64,000 nt of DNA from Brockia lithotrophica (GTDB lineage Bacteria > Bacillota > Bacilli > Thermicanales > DSM-22653). Below are positions 37,741 through 45,675 of this stretch, piece after piece. Every line of letters begins with the position of its first letter. The stretch's first letter is position 1. The notes under the pieces were generated by a model. That model searched no databases. It saw nothing but the letters and a program-made list of their open reading frames with translations, and was not told where the DNA came from. The stretch spans positions 151,347-215,346 of the forward strand of contig PEBW01000003.1 in the NCBI GenBank assembly GCA_003050565.1, in the 5' to 3' direction. The position numbers were made by a program, and so were the translations under genes.

Positions 37741-38430
37741 TCACCCCGCGATCGCGCGCACGAGGATGGACGCGGCCCTCTCGGCCGACTCGGCCAAAAA
37801 AGCGGAAAAGTCCCGCGGCGCCTCTCCGTCCGCCGTATCGCTCACGGTGCGCAAGACGGCAAAGGGCACCCCGTTGGCCCACGCCACCTGCCCGAGGGCT
37901 CCTCCCTCCATCTCCACGGCCGCGGCGCGAAACCGCTCCCGAAGGCGGACGACCTCCTCCCGGTCGGCGATGAAACGGTCGCCGGAAACGATGCGCCCGA
38001 CGAGGGGCGGCTTCCCGGTCACGGCTTCCGCCGCCCAAAGAAGGCGAGCGCGCAGCCGTTCGTCGGTGGAAAAGATCCACCGATCGGCAAAGGGGATTTC
38101 CCCCGGCGCAAACCCCAGCGGCGTGGAATCCACGTCGTGCTGGAGGACTTCGTCCGCGACGACCACGTCGCCGGGACGAAGCCCCGGGGCGGCGCCGCCG
38201 GCTACGCCGGTGAGGTAGAGGGCGGAAACGGCGTACCGATCGATGAGGATTTGCGCGGCCATCGCCGCGTTCACCTTGCCCACGCCGGCGGCGATGAGGG
38301 TGACCTCCTGTCCTCCGAGGCGGCCGTGGACGACGGGCCGGCGGGCGGCTTCCCCTTCGCGCACGTCCTCCAAGCGGGCGACGAGCGGCAGAAATTCTTC
38401 GCGCAACGCGGCGAGAATTCCGATGCGCAC
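37741..38430 (-). CDS. mtnN: 5'-methylthioadenosine/S-adenosylhomocysteine nucleosidase
   Basis: Cleaves MTA and SAH to adenine and the thioribose product in methionine salvage. The 229 residues start MRIGILAALREEFLPL (catalytic glutamate near residue 12) and include AAGVGKVNAAMAAQIL, LYLTGVAGGAAPGLRPGDVV, VEMEGGALGQVA (ribose-binding Met-Glu) and RTVSDTAD with the proton-donor aspartate. MTA is also the by-product of aminopropyl transfer, so the enzyme complements BpsA in this window. It lies 81 bp downstream of ccpA. Confidence 0.92.
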   Translation of the reverse strand: MRIGILAALREEFLPLVARLEDVREGEAARRPVVHGRLGGQEVTLIAAGVGKVNAAMAAQILIDRYAVSALYLTGVAGGAAPGLRPGDVVVADEVLQHDVDSTPLGFAPGEIPFADRWIFSTDERLRARLLWAAEAVTGKPPLVGRIVSGDRFIADREEVVRLRERFRAAAVEMEGGALGQVAWANGVPFAVLRTVSDTADGEAPRDFSAFLAESAERAASILVRAIAG

Positions 38431-38511
38431 GCGAGGTTCCTCCTTTTTATCCGGAGCATCCGGGGTATGGAGTTCTGGGGCCCTTTCATCCGTGCATCCG
38501 GCGGAGAACGC

Positions 38512-39531
38512 CTACGGCGTCCCCACGCGCGGGCGCGTAGAGGCGCGGAACTCGATGCGATGGGGAAGAACGACGTCCCGCGACTCCACCGGTTCCTGCC
38601 GGATGAACTTCGTGAGAAGCCGCATGGCGACGGCTCCCAGGTCGTACATGGGCTGCACGACGGAGGTGAGCATCGGGCGGACCATCTGGGCGATGCGCGT
38701 GTTGTCGAAGCCGACGACTTCCACGTCGTCGGGCACGGAAAGGTCGGCGTCCTGTACGGCGTGCACGGCGGCGATGGCGAGCTCGTCGCTCGCGGCGAAG
38801 ATCGCCGTAGGCCGTTTTTCCGACGGGAGAGCGAGGAGGGTAGCCATCGCCTTGAGGGCGCGCTCGTAGTACGGGTGCGTCTCCACGACGAGGTGCTCCT
38901 CTACGCGCCGCCCTTGTTCGGCCAGAGCCTCCACGTACCCGGCGTAGCGGGCGCGCGCCATGGGGGCGTGAAGGGGATCCGTGAGGAAGGCGACGCGCTC
39001 GTGCCCGCGCTCGAGGAGGAAGCGTACGGCGTCGTAGGCGGCGCGTCGCAGGTCGATGCGCACGGAAGCGAACTCTCGCTCCGGATCTTCCGTGGCGACG
39101 AGGACGACCGGAACGTTGGCGGTCTTGAACAGGCGGCGGTGGGCGTCATCCAAATGGCCACCGAGGAAGAGAATCCCCTCCACCTGGCGCTCGAGCATGC
39201 TCCCGATGAGCGAGAGCTCCTTGTCCCGGTTGGCGTCCGAACTGGAGATGATGATGTCGTAGTCGTACATGTTGGCGATGTCTTCGATGCCGCGGGCAAG
39301 CTCGGCAAAGAAGACGCTCGAGATGTCCGGCAAAATCACGCCGATCGTCGTCGTCCGGCGGCTTGCGAGCCCGCGGGCGACGGCGTTGGGGCGGTAACCT
39401 AGCTCTTCGATGACCTTGAGCACCTTCTTCCGCGTGGCGGGGCGTACGTTGGGGCTCCCGTTGATCACCCGGGACACCGTGGCCATGGAAACGCCTGCAC
39501 GCTTCGCTACGTCGTAAATCGTTACCGACAT
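38512..39531 (-). CDS. ccpA: Catabolite control protein A (LacI family)
   Basis: Global carbon-catabolite regulator that binds cre sites with HPr-Ser-P. The 339 residues align closely with B. subtilis CcpA: helix-turn-helix IYDVAKRAGVSMATVSRVIN (4-23), hinge helix YRPNAVARGLA, VGVILPDIS-type core start, and the C-terminal VVQPMYDLGAVAMRLLTKF. I chose the second of two nearby ATG codons (39531), as GGAGGGG sits six bases upstream of it. Gene order with aroA and acuABC is that of Bacillus. Its promoter carries a perfect cre, implying autoregulation. Confidence 0.94.
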   Translation of the reverse strand: MSVTIYDVAKRAGVSMATVSRVINGSPNVRPATRKKVLKVIEELGYRPNAVARGLASRRTTTIGVILPDISSVFFAELARGIEDIANMYDYDIIISSSDANRDKELSLIGSMLERQVEGILFLGGHLDDAHRRLFKTANVPVVLVATEDPEREFASVRIDLRRAAYDAVRFLLERGHERVAFLTDPLHAPMARARYAGYVEALAEQGRRVEEHLVVETHPYYERALKAMATLLALPSEKRPTAIFAASDELAIAAVHAVQDADLSVPDDVEVVGFDNTRIAQMVRPMLTSVVQPMYDLGAVAMRLLTKFIRQEPVESRDVVLPHRIEFRASTRPRVGTP

Positions 39532-39559
39532 GGCCATCCCCTCCCGGCGGCCTGCACTT

Positions 39560-39573
39560 TGAAAACGATCTCA
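39560..39573 (-). promoter_or_regulatory. Perfect cre site at the ccpA start point
   Basis: TGAAAACGATCTCA matches TGWAANCGNTNWCA at all 14 positions. It lies five bases downstream of the ccpA -10 box, where bound CcpA would block initiation. Confidence 0.8.
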
Positions 39574-39578
39574 CGAAC

Positions 39579-39607
39579 ATTCTACCAGAGCTCGAACGGG
39601 CTTTCAA
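39579..39607 (-). promoter_or_regulatory. Promoter of ccpA
   Basis: On the minus strand TTGAAA, exactly 17 bases, TAGAAT with a TGG extension. About 45 bases upstream of the ccpA start codon. The remainder of the 312-bp gap (39532-39843) holds the cre site and the aroA terminator. Confidence 0.8.
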
Positions 39608-39707
39608 TAGGTTGCGGATATTTTTTCATAGATTTTCAAGAAGGGACGAGGAGGGGCCTTGTCCACGACGCGCAGGCGGAAGACCTCCGTACGAGAAAAA
39701 AACACAA

Positions 39708-39744
39708 GAAAAAACGCCCGATTTCCCTCCGCGGACATCGGGCG
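39708..39744 (-). terminator. Intrinsic terminator of aroA
   Basis: On the minus strand CGCCCGAT pairs with ATCGGGCG across a 14-base loop and is followed by TTTTTTC, about 100 bases past the aroA stop. It separates aroA from the ccpA promoter. Confidence 0.85.
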
Positions 39745-39843
39745 TACCTTCGGGTGCGATAGCCTTCCCTTCACCGTCCGTCCGCAGCCGGCTTTGGAAA
39801 AGCCGTGGGCGCGTTTCCGCACCTGCGGCGTCACCCCGATTCC

Positions 39844-40956
39844 CTACACGACTGCACCGAACATGCGGCGGAGCTCTCCAAGCCACGCGCGGAAATCGGA
39901 GACGTTCACCTGCTGCTGGGCGTCGGACAGGGCGACCTCCGGCTGCGGATGGACCTCGATCATGAGGGCGTCGGCCCCCGCGGCGAGGGCCGCCTTGGCC
40001 AAGGGAAGGAGGATGTCCCGCCGACCTGCGGCGTGGGTGACGTCTACGCACACGGGCAGATGCGTTTCCGCCTTGAGAATGGGGACGGCGGAGATATCCA
40101 GGGTGTTGCGCGTCGCCCGTTCGAAGGTGCGGATTCCGCGCTCGCAGAGGATCACGTTCGGGTTTCCGTGGGCGAGGATGTACTCCGCGGCGTACTTGAA
40201 CTCCTCGATCGTCGCCGAAAGCCCCCGCTTGAGGAGAACCGGACGATCGATGTGTCCCGCCGCCTTGAGGAGGGCGAAGTTCTGCATGTTGCGCGCTCCG
40301 ATCTGGACGACGTCGACGAAGGGAAGGGCCGTCTCCAGATCTTCCGGCGCGAGGATCTCGCTCACGACCTTGAGGCCGAACTCGTCGGCTACCTCGCGGA
40401 GGATCCTCAGCCCTTCGAAACCGAGCCCCTGGAAGTCGTACGGCGAGGTACGTGGCTTAAACGCCCCGCCCCGGAGGAGCGTGAGCCCTTCTTCCCGGAG
40501 GGCCTCGGCTACCGCCCGGGTCTGCTCGTAAGATTCCACGGAACAGGGACCGGCGACCACCGCCGGCACGCCGGCGCCGATGCGCACGGGGCCCACTTCG
40601 ACGACCGTTCCCTCGGGGTGCCGCTTCCGGCTCACGAGGAGCGAGGCTTCTTCTTCTTTCTTTTGCAGCTGAAGCGAGGCGGCGAAGATCGTCTTGAAGA
40701 TGTGGCGAATCGTGGTATCATCGAAAGGACCGGGGTTCATCGCCGCAAGGCGGTCGAGCATCTCCTTTTCGCGCACGGGGTCGAAACGGTTGATCCCCTG
40801 TCGGAGCTTGAGGCGCCCGATCTCGAGCACCACTTCCGCACGACGGCTAAGCCAGCGGAGGATCTCTGCGTTGATCTCGTCGAGTTCCTCGCGCAACGCC
40901 TGAAGGGTGCGCTCCGCTGTCTGCTCCTCGGTTTCGCGAGAACCCAACTCCCCCAC
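39844..40956 (-). CDS. aroA: DAHP synthase with N-terminal chorismate mutase domain
   Basis: First enzyme of the shikimate pathway (3-deoxy-7-phosphoheptulonate synthase; aroA in B. subtilis usage). Residues about 15-95 are an AroQ-type chorismate mutase ([39 protein letters not shown]). In this family it also serves as the allosteric sensor for chorismate and prephenate. The type I-beta DAHP synthase follows with [37 protein letters not shown] and [10 protein letters not shown]. Size (370) is close to Bacillus AroA. The GTG start at 40956 is tentative; a TTG nine bases further in has better spacing from GGGAGG. Confidence 0.94.
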   Translation of the reverse strand: MGELGSRETEEQTAERTLQALREELDEINAEILRWLSRRAEVVLEIGRLKLRQGINRFDPVREKEMLDRLAAMNPGPFDDTTIRHIFKTIFAASLQLQKKEEEASLLVSRKRHPEGTVVEVGPVRIGAGVPAVVAGPCSVESYEQTRAVAEALREEGLTLLRGGAFKPRTSPYDFQGLGFEGLRILREVADEFGLKVVSEILAPEDLETALPFVDVVQIGARNMQNFALLKAAGHIDRPVLLKRGLSATIEEFKYAAEYILAHGNPNVILCERGIRTFERATRNTLDISAVPILKAETHLPVCVDVTHAAGRRDILLPLAKAALAAGADALMIEVHPQPEVALSDAQQQVNVSDFRAWLGELRRMFGAVV

Positions 40957-41062
40957 CCTCCCGGTCCCCTTTCCTCGGCACTACCTGCCTTGCGGGAACC
41001 CTTGTTTTCGCGCTTTTACGTATTGATGCTTTTAAGGGGTAAAGTAGCCCCTGTTGTTGGCT

Positions 41063-41091
41063 ATTATAGCACGGCTCGCCATCCCTGTCAC
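41063..41091 (-). promoter_or_regulatory. Promoter of aroA
   Basis: On the minus strand GTGACA, exactly 17 bases, TATAAT (perfect -10). The ~100-base leader contains a GGGG/CCCC stem near its start. Confidence 0.75.
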
Positions 41092-41194
41092 GGCTCAGGG
41101 TTTGCGATTCGCACGCCCAGGCCGAGGCGAGGGTGAAGTCGCGCCCATTCCCCGCTCCGCAGCGCCAAATCTCGGCATCGGAGAGGACCGGACG

Positions 41195-43411
41195 ATGCGC
41201 TTCGCGCTCGACATCGGGACGCAAAACGTCGTTGGCGTACTTCTCGAAGAGGTCGACCAAGACAAGGGAGACGGAAAGCGGGTGTTTCGGCCGATCGCCT
41301 GGGCGGAAGCCGCCCACGTCCACGGGGCGATGCGCGACGGGCAGGTCCTCGACGCGGCACGCGCCGCAGATACCGTCCGCCGCGTCGTAGACGCCCTCTT
41401 GGCTTCGGCGGACGTGCCCCGCCTCCCGCCCGTACGCCTGGCGGCGGCGGGACGCGCGCTCACCACGGCCCACGGGCGCGCGCGGGAAGTGCACGGCACC
41501 CGCCGCCGATTCGCCGAGCAAGACGCCTCGCGTCTGGTCTGGGAAGCTTTGGAAAACGCCCGGAGCGAAGCGCCGAAGGGCGCGACCCTCGTGGGCTACG
41601 AGGTCGTGCGCTTCGTCCTCGACGGCGAGGAGTACCCTTCCCTCGCGGGACAAAGCGGCTTCGTCGCGGAGGGGGAAGTCCTCGCCACCTTCCTCCCGCG
41701 GTCGGTCCTCGACGGCCTTCTGGCGACCGTGGAGCGCGCGGGTCTCGAACCCCACTCGATCACCCTCGAGCCCCTCGCCGCCCTCCACGCCGTCGTCCCT
41801 TCCGAGCTCCGTCACCTCGACCTCGCCCTCGTGGACATGGGGGCGGGAACGAGCGACGTGGCGATCGTCCGCGAAGGGAAGATCGTCGCCTACCGCATGC
41901 TCCCCCTGGCGGGCGACGAGCTCACGGAGGCTTTGGCGCGCGAACTTTTCGCGGGAATCGACGAAGCGGAGCGCGTAAAACGGGAAGCCTACGGAAACGG
42001 CGCGGCGGCGGAAGACCTCCTCTCCTTCGAAGACGCCCTGGGCCGGGGGCGGAAAATCCGCGTAGCGGAAGTGCGCGAGATCCTTCGGCCCACCCTGGCC
42101 CGAATTGCAGACGCCCTCGCCGAACTCCTCGCACCGGAGGCCGTACGCCCTCAGGGGATCTTCCTTGTAGGGGGCACCTCGCACATCCCCGACTGGCCCC
42201 GAATGCTCGCGGACCGCCTCGGCCTTCCCCAAGAGCGGATCGTTCGCCGCGACGCGCGGGGGATTCGCCGCCTCGCCCTCGCCGCAGACGACCCCGCAGG
42301 CCCCGAGACGGTCACCCCATACGCCATCGGCCTCGCGGAGGAAGACGCAACTCTTCGGGCGACGGGCGTGTGGGTAAACGAGCGGCCGGCCGTCGTCCTC
42401 AGCTTCCGGACCCCCACCGTCGCCGACGCCCTGCTCGCCGCAGGGCTCGGCCCTCGGGACGCCTACGGTCCTCCCGGTGCCGGCGTGAGCGTACGCGTGA
42501 ACGGCGAAGTTCGTACCTTCCCCGGGGAGTTGGGGAGCCCACCGACCCTCGAACGGAAGGGGGAACGCGTTACCCCGGACACCCCCGTAGCCGCGGGCGA
42601 CCGAATTACCGTCCGTCGAGGGGCACCCGGACGACCCAGGCAGCTCGCCGTGCGGGACCTCCTCCGCGCCCAAGACTACGTCCCCCTCGTCTTGAACGGG
42701 GCCTTCCGGCTTCTGCCTCCTCTGGTGTTTCGCCGGGGGGAGCGCCTCTCGCCCGAGGACTTCCTCCACGACGGAGACGAAGTCCTCGTTCGCCCCCTGA
42801 CAACCGTCGGAGACCTCCTCGAGTCTCTCGGGGCGCCCGAACCGTGGTGGGAAGAACACACGGCCGTGGTGGACGGCCGCGCCGTCCGCTGGGTCCGCCG
42901 GGCGGTTCGCGTGTGGGAAGAAGGCCCGGAAGGGCGGCGTGAGCTCCCTCCCCACGCACCTCTCGGGCGCGGGATGCGGCTCTTCCTCTCCCCCATCCCG
43001 CCCGTCCACCCTCCGCTAGAGGAACTCCTCGTGCCCGGAGAGGGAGAGGTACCGACGACGCTCGTGTACGTGCAGGGGCGTTCGGTCCGCCTCCCCCGCC
43101 TCCGTCGGGTTTGGCGCACCCCCGACGGGCGCACCTTTACCCGCGAGACGCCCGTAGAACCGGGCGTGCTTCTTGCGCGGGTGGAGGAACCGCTTCCCGA
43201 ACCCACGGTAGGAGCGGCCCTCTCCGCAGTCTTTTCGGAACTCCCCCGGCCGCCGGCGGGGTTCCGCATCCGCATCGAAAAAAACGGCCTTCCGGCCGAA
43301 CCGGAAGACCCCGTACGCGAGGGGGACCGGGTAGACCTCCGCCTCGAACGCCGCGAACGAAAGGACGACGTGGCTCAGACTCCCTTAGGAACCGGGGGCG
43401 CCGAAAGCTAA
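41195..43411 (+). CDS. FtsA/PilM-like actin-fold ATPase with a long C-terminal extension
   Basis: A 738-residue protein whose first ~400 residues form an actin-like fold: MRFALDIGTQNVVGVLLEE (phosphate 1), LALVDMGAGTSDVAIV (phosphate 2) and GIFLVGGTSHIPDW (adenosine motif). This resembles FtsA and PilM, but the protein is almost twice as long. The remaining ~330 residues hold repeated beta-rich units that often end in G-D-x-[IV]-x-[VL], for example AGDRITVRRG, DGDEVLVRPL and EGDRVDLRLE, suggesting beta-grasp-like domains. ATG at 41195 follows GGAGAGG. Similar long FtsA-like proteins are annotated near ccpA-aroA in some Bacillaceae. A cytoskeletal or division role is inference. Confidence 0.8.
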   Translation: MRFALDIGTQNVVGVLLEEVDQDKGDGKRVFRPIAWAEAAHVHGAMRDGQVLDAARAADTVRRVVDALLASADVPRLPPVRLAAAGRALTTAHGRAREVHGTRRRFAEQDASRLVWEALENARSEAPKGATLVGYEVVRFVLDGEEYPSLAGQSGFVAEGEVLATFLPRSVLDGLLATVERAGLEPHSITLEPLAALHAVVPSELRHLDLALVDMGAGTSDVAIVREGKIVAYRMLPLAGDELTEALARELFAGIDEAERVKREAYGNGAAAEDLLSFEDALGRGRKIRVAEVREILRPTLARIADALAELLAPEAVRPQGIFLVGGTSHIPDWPRMLADRLGLPQERIVRRDARGIRRLALAADDPAGPETVTPYAIGLAEEDATLRATGVWVNERPAVVLSFRTPTVADALLAAGLGPRDAYGPPGAGVSVRVNGEVRTFPGELGSPPTLERKGERVTPDTPVAAGDRITVRRGAPGRPRQLAVRDLLRAQDYVPLVLNGAFRLLPPLVFRRGERLSPEDFLHDGDEVLVRPLTTVGDLLESLGAPEPWWEEHTAVVDGRAVRWVRRAVRVWEEGPEGRRELPPHAPLGRGMRLFLSPIPPVHPPLEELLVPGEGEVPTTLVYVQGRSVRLPRLRRVWRTPDGRTFTRETPVEPGVLLARVEEPLPEPTVGAALSAVFSELPRPPAGFRIRIEKNGLPAEPEDPVREGDRVDLRLERRERKDDVAQTPLGTGGAES

Positions 43412-43587
43412 CGGCGCACGTTGTCCCGTCCCGGCCGCGAAAAGGGTTCGGCCAACGAGATCGCCTCCCGAATCGGCACAAAAGCCGAGGACGCGGAAAA
43501 ACCGCACACGAACTCCCTTCGCCTCCGCCGGGTGAAATCCTTCCGCGCCGTCCGTGCCAAATAGGTGAAGCGAAGTCCCCCACGTGC

Positions 43588-43593
43588 TATCAT
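43588..43593 (+). promoter_or_regulatory. Probable -10 box of bpsA
   Basis: Extended TGCTATCAT 53 bases before the bpsA start codon, with only a weak GTGAAG at the -35 place. A hairpin CCGCCG/CGGCGG framed by GGTC/GACC lies at 43597-43621 in the leader. Confidence 0.4.
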
Positions 43594-43645
43594 AGGGTCG
43601 CCGCCGCACGGCGGTAGACCCATTTCGTGCGAGGTAGGTGAAAGC

Positions 43646-44710
43646 GTGGATCCCCTGTCGCAACTTGCAACGCGCGCCCAGGAACGGGGAGGCGTTCGCC
43701 TCTACCGCAAAAACGTGGAAAAGGCCCTCACGGCCCTCAGGAGTACGGAGGACTTTTGGGTGTTCGTCGACCGCGCGGATCTGCCCGTGCCGGCGGCAGC
43801 GGCCATCGTCGAGGTTCTCCGGGAAGACGGGTACCTCGCCGTCGAAGAAGACCGCCTCCGATGGACTCCCGCAGGGCTCGCGTGGCTCGAAACCCAAAAC
43901 GTCCCCCCTTACACCTCCCACCTGTGCCCCGCGTGCGAAGGCCGGGGAATCCCGTTTACCGCGGATAAGGAGCTCTATCGCGAATTTCTCCGCGTGAGCG
44001 CAGGCCGACCTCCGGCCATTCAAGACTTCGACCAGGGCTCCGTGACCCCGGAGACGACCGTGTCGCGCGTCCTCTTCCTCGAACAAAACGGCGACCTCTG
44101 GGGGAAGGACATCCTCGTCCTCGGCGCGGAAGACGACCTCACGGGGCTCGCCATCGCGCTCACGCGCAAGGCGCGCCGCGTGCTCGTCCTCGACATCGAT
44201 GCCAGGCTCGTCGATTTCGACAACCGCGCCTTCCGCGAGCTCGGGATCGACAACGCGGAGGCGCGGGTCTTCGACCTGAGAAACCCTCTACCCGAAGAGC
44301 TCCTCGGCGCCTTCGACGTCTTCGTCTCCGATCCCCCGGAAACCCTCGCTTCCTTCCGCGCCTTCATCGGCCGCGGGATCGCCGCCCTGCGGGAGGAGGG
44401 GGCTGTGGGCTACTTCGGGCTCACGCTGCGGGACGCCTCCGTCTACAAATGGCGGGAATTCCAGCGCCTCCTCACCGGCGAATTCGGCGTCGTGATCACG
44501 GACATCTTGCAAAACTTCAACCACTACACGAACTGGGACTATCACCCGCGCACGCGGGCGGCGCAGATCGCCCCCGTCGCCCACCCCCCGCGGGATATTT
44601 GGTACCGCTCGGCCTGGTACCGCATCGAAGTCCTTCCGGGGTTTGTGCGCTGGAACGAACCGATCGACGACGACGTGTTCTACCTCGACGAGGAAGGAAC
44701 GACGACCTAG
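43646..44710 (+). CDS. bpsA: Branched-chain polyamine synthase (N4-bis(aminopropyl)spermidine synthase)
   Basis: Transfers two aminopropyl groups from decarboxylated S-adenosylmethionine to spermidine, giving branched polyamines that stabilise nucleic acids in thermophiles. Starting at the GTG at 43646 (GAGGTAGG upstream), the 354 residues show an N-terminal winged-helix-like region, the PPY motif at 87-89, a C94-x2-C97 pair, the gate-like GAEDDLTGLAI at 160-170 where characterised homologues have GDDD, and LDIDARLVDF at 182-191. A C-terminal FNHYTNWDYHP segment is typical. MTA, the by-product, would be removed by MtnN encoded nearby. No S-adenosylmethionine decarboxylase is in the window. 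Confidence 0.9.
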   Translation: MDPLSQLATRAQERGGVRLYRKNVEKALTALRSTEDFWVFVDRADLPVPAAAAIVEVLREDGYLAVEEDRLRWTPAGLAWLETQNVPPYTSHLCPACEGRGIPFTADKELYREFLRVSAGRPPAIQDFDQGSVTPETTVSRVLFLEQNGDLWGKDILVLGAEDDLTGLAIALTRKARRVLVLDIDARLVDFDNRAFRELGIDNAEARVFDLRNPLPEELLGAFDVFVSDPPETLASFRAFIGRGIAALREEGAVGYFGLTLRDASVYKWREFQRLLTGEFGVVITDILQNFNHYTNWDYHPRTRAAQIAPVAHPPRDIWYRSAWYRIEVLPGFVRWNEPIDDDVFYLDEEGTTT

Positions 44711-44721
44711 GGAAGACCGAA

Positions 44722-44751
44722 GAGCCGGGAGTCGACGTCGACTCCCGGCTC
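44722..44751. terminator. Perfect 30-bp palindrome between convergent genes
   Basis: Arms GAGCCGGGAGTCGAC and GTCGACTCCCGGCTC are exact reverse complements with no spacer. It lies 11 bases past the bpsA stop and 60 bases from the slipin stop. No T-run follows on either strand, so a bidirectional terminator is likely but not certain. Confidence 0.6.
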
Positions 44752-44811
44752 CGCCGTCGCCCTTCGGAGGCGGGCACCTCTGGGGAAAGGAGGGGTTCGC
44801 CCCTATCCCCT

Positions 44812-45630
44812 TCATTCCGGTCGAATCGGGGGCTCCCCTTCCGCCGGCGCCGAAGGCGGCGAGGAAGCGGAGCGCATCTGCCCCAAGATTCCTTGAAGCG
44901 CCGCTTCGAGGTTGATGGGAAAGACGATCACCGTGCTCCGCTCGGAAGCGATCTCTCGCAAGGTCTGCAAATACCGCAGGGTAATCGCATTCGGATCTTG
45001 GGAGATGAGGCGGGCGGCGTCCACGAGGCGGTTGGCCGCCTGGTATTCCCCGTCGGCGAGGATGATCTTGGCGCGGCGTTCGCGTTCGGCTTCCGCCTGG
45101 GCGGCAATCGCCCGCTGCATGCCCGCGGGGAGCTCGATGTCTCGAATCTCCACCGTGCTCACCTTGACCCCCCAAGGCTCCGTTCCCTCGTCGATGATCT
45201 CCCTCAGCCGCGAGTTCACCGCCTCGCGGTGGGCGAGGAGCTCGTCGAGGTCCGACTGCCCGACGACGCTCCGGAGGGTCGTCTGGGCGAGCTGAAACGT
45301 GGCGTGGTGCGGGTCCATGACCATGACGACCGCCCGACCGGGATTGATGATCCGGTAGTAGACGACGGCGTTCACCTTGATCGGGATGTTGTCGCGGGTG
45401 AGCGTCTCCTGCGTGGGGACCTCGAGCGTGATCACCCGCGTGTCGACCTTCTCCGCCCGCTCGATGAAAGGGACGATGTACACGATCCCCGGGCCGCGTT
45501 CGCCTACGTAGCGCCCCAGGCGGAAGACGACGAGGCGGTCGTACTCCGACACGATGCGAAGCCCCATGAGGAGGAAGATGACGGCGAGGAAAAGGAAGAG
45601 GAAAAACGTAGAGGCGAGTAACTCCGCCAC
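44812..45630 (-). CDS. Slipin (SPFH/stomatin-like membrane protein)
   Basis: Membrane-anchored SPFH-domain protein of 272 residues. An N-terminal hydrophobic hairpin (FFLFLFLAVIFLLMGLRIV, about 9-27) precedes the SPFH domain: EYDRLVVFRLGRYVGERGPG, VDTRVITLEVP, WGVKVSTVEIRDIELPAGMQ. A coiled-coil AEAERERRAKIILADGEYQ and a short Pro-rich end follow. Such slipins typically pair with NfeD, encoded just upstream, to form flotillin-like membrane microdomains. The GTG start follows AAGGAGGG. Confidence 0.9.
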   Translation of the reverse strand: MAELLASTFFLFLFLAVIFLLMGLRIVSEYDRLVVFRLGRYVGERGPGIVYIVPFIERAEKVDTRVITLEVPTQETLTRDNIPIKVNAVVYYRIINPGRAVVMVMDPHHATFQLAQTTLRSVVGQSDLDELLAHREAVNSRLREIIDEGTEPWGVKVSTVEIRDIELPAGMQRAIAAQAEAERERRAKIILADGEYQAANRLVDAARLISQDPNAITLRYLQTLREIASERSTVIVFPINLEAALQGILGQMRSASSPPSAPAEGEPPIRPE

Positions 45631-45675
45631 GGCATTCCCTCCTTAGCTTACCGGCATCGGGAACCTACACGAAAC

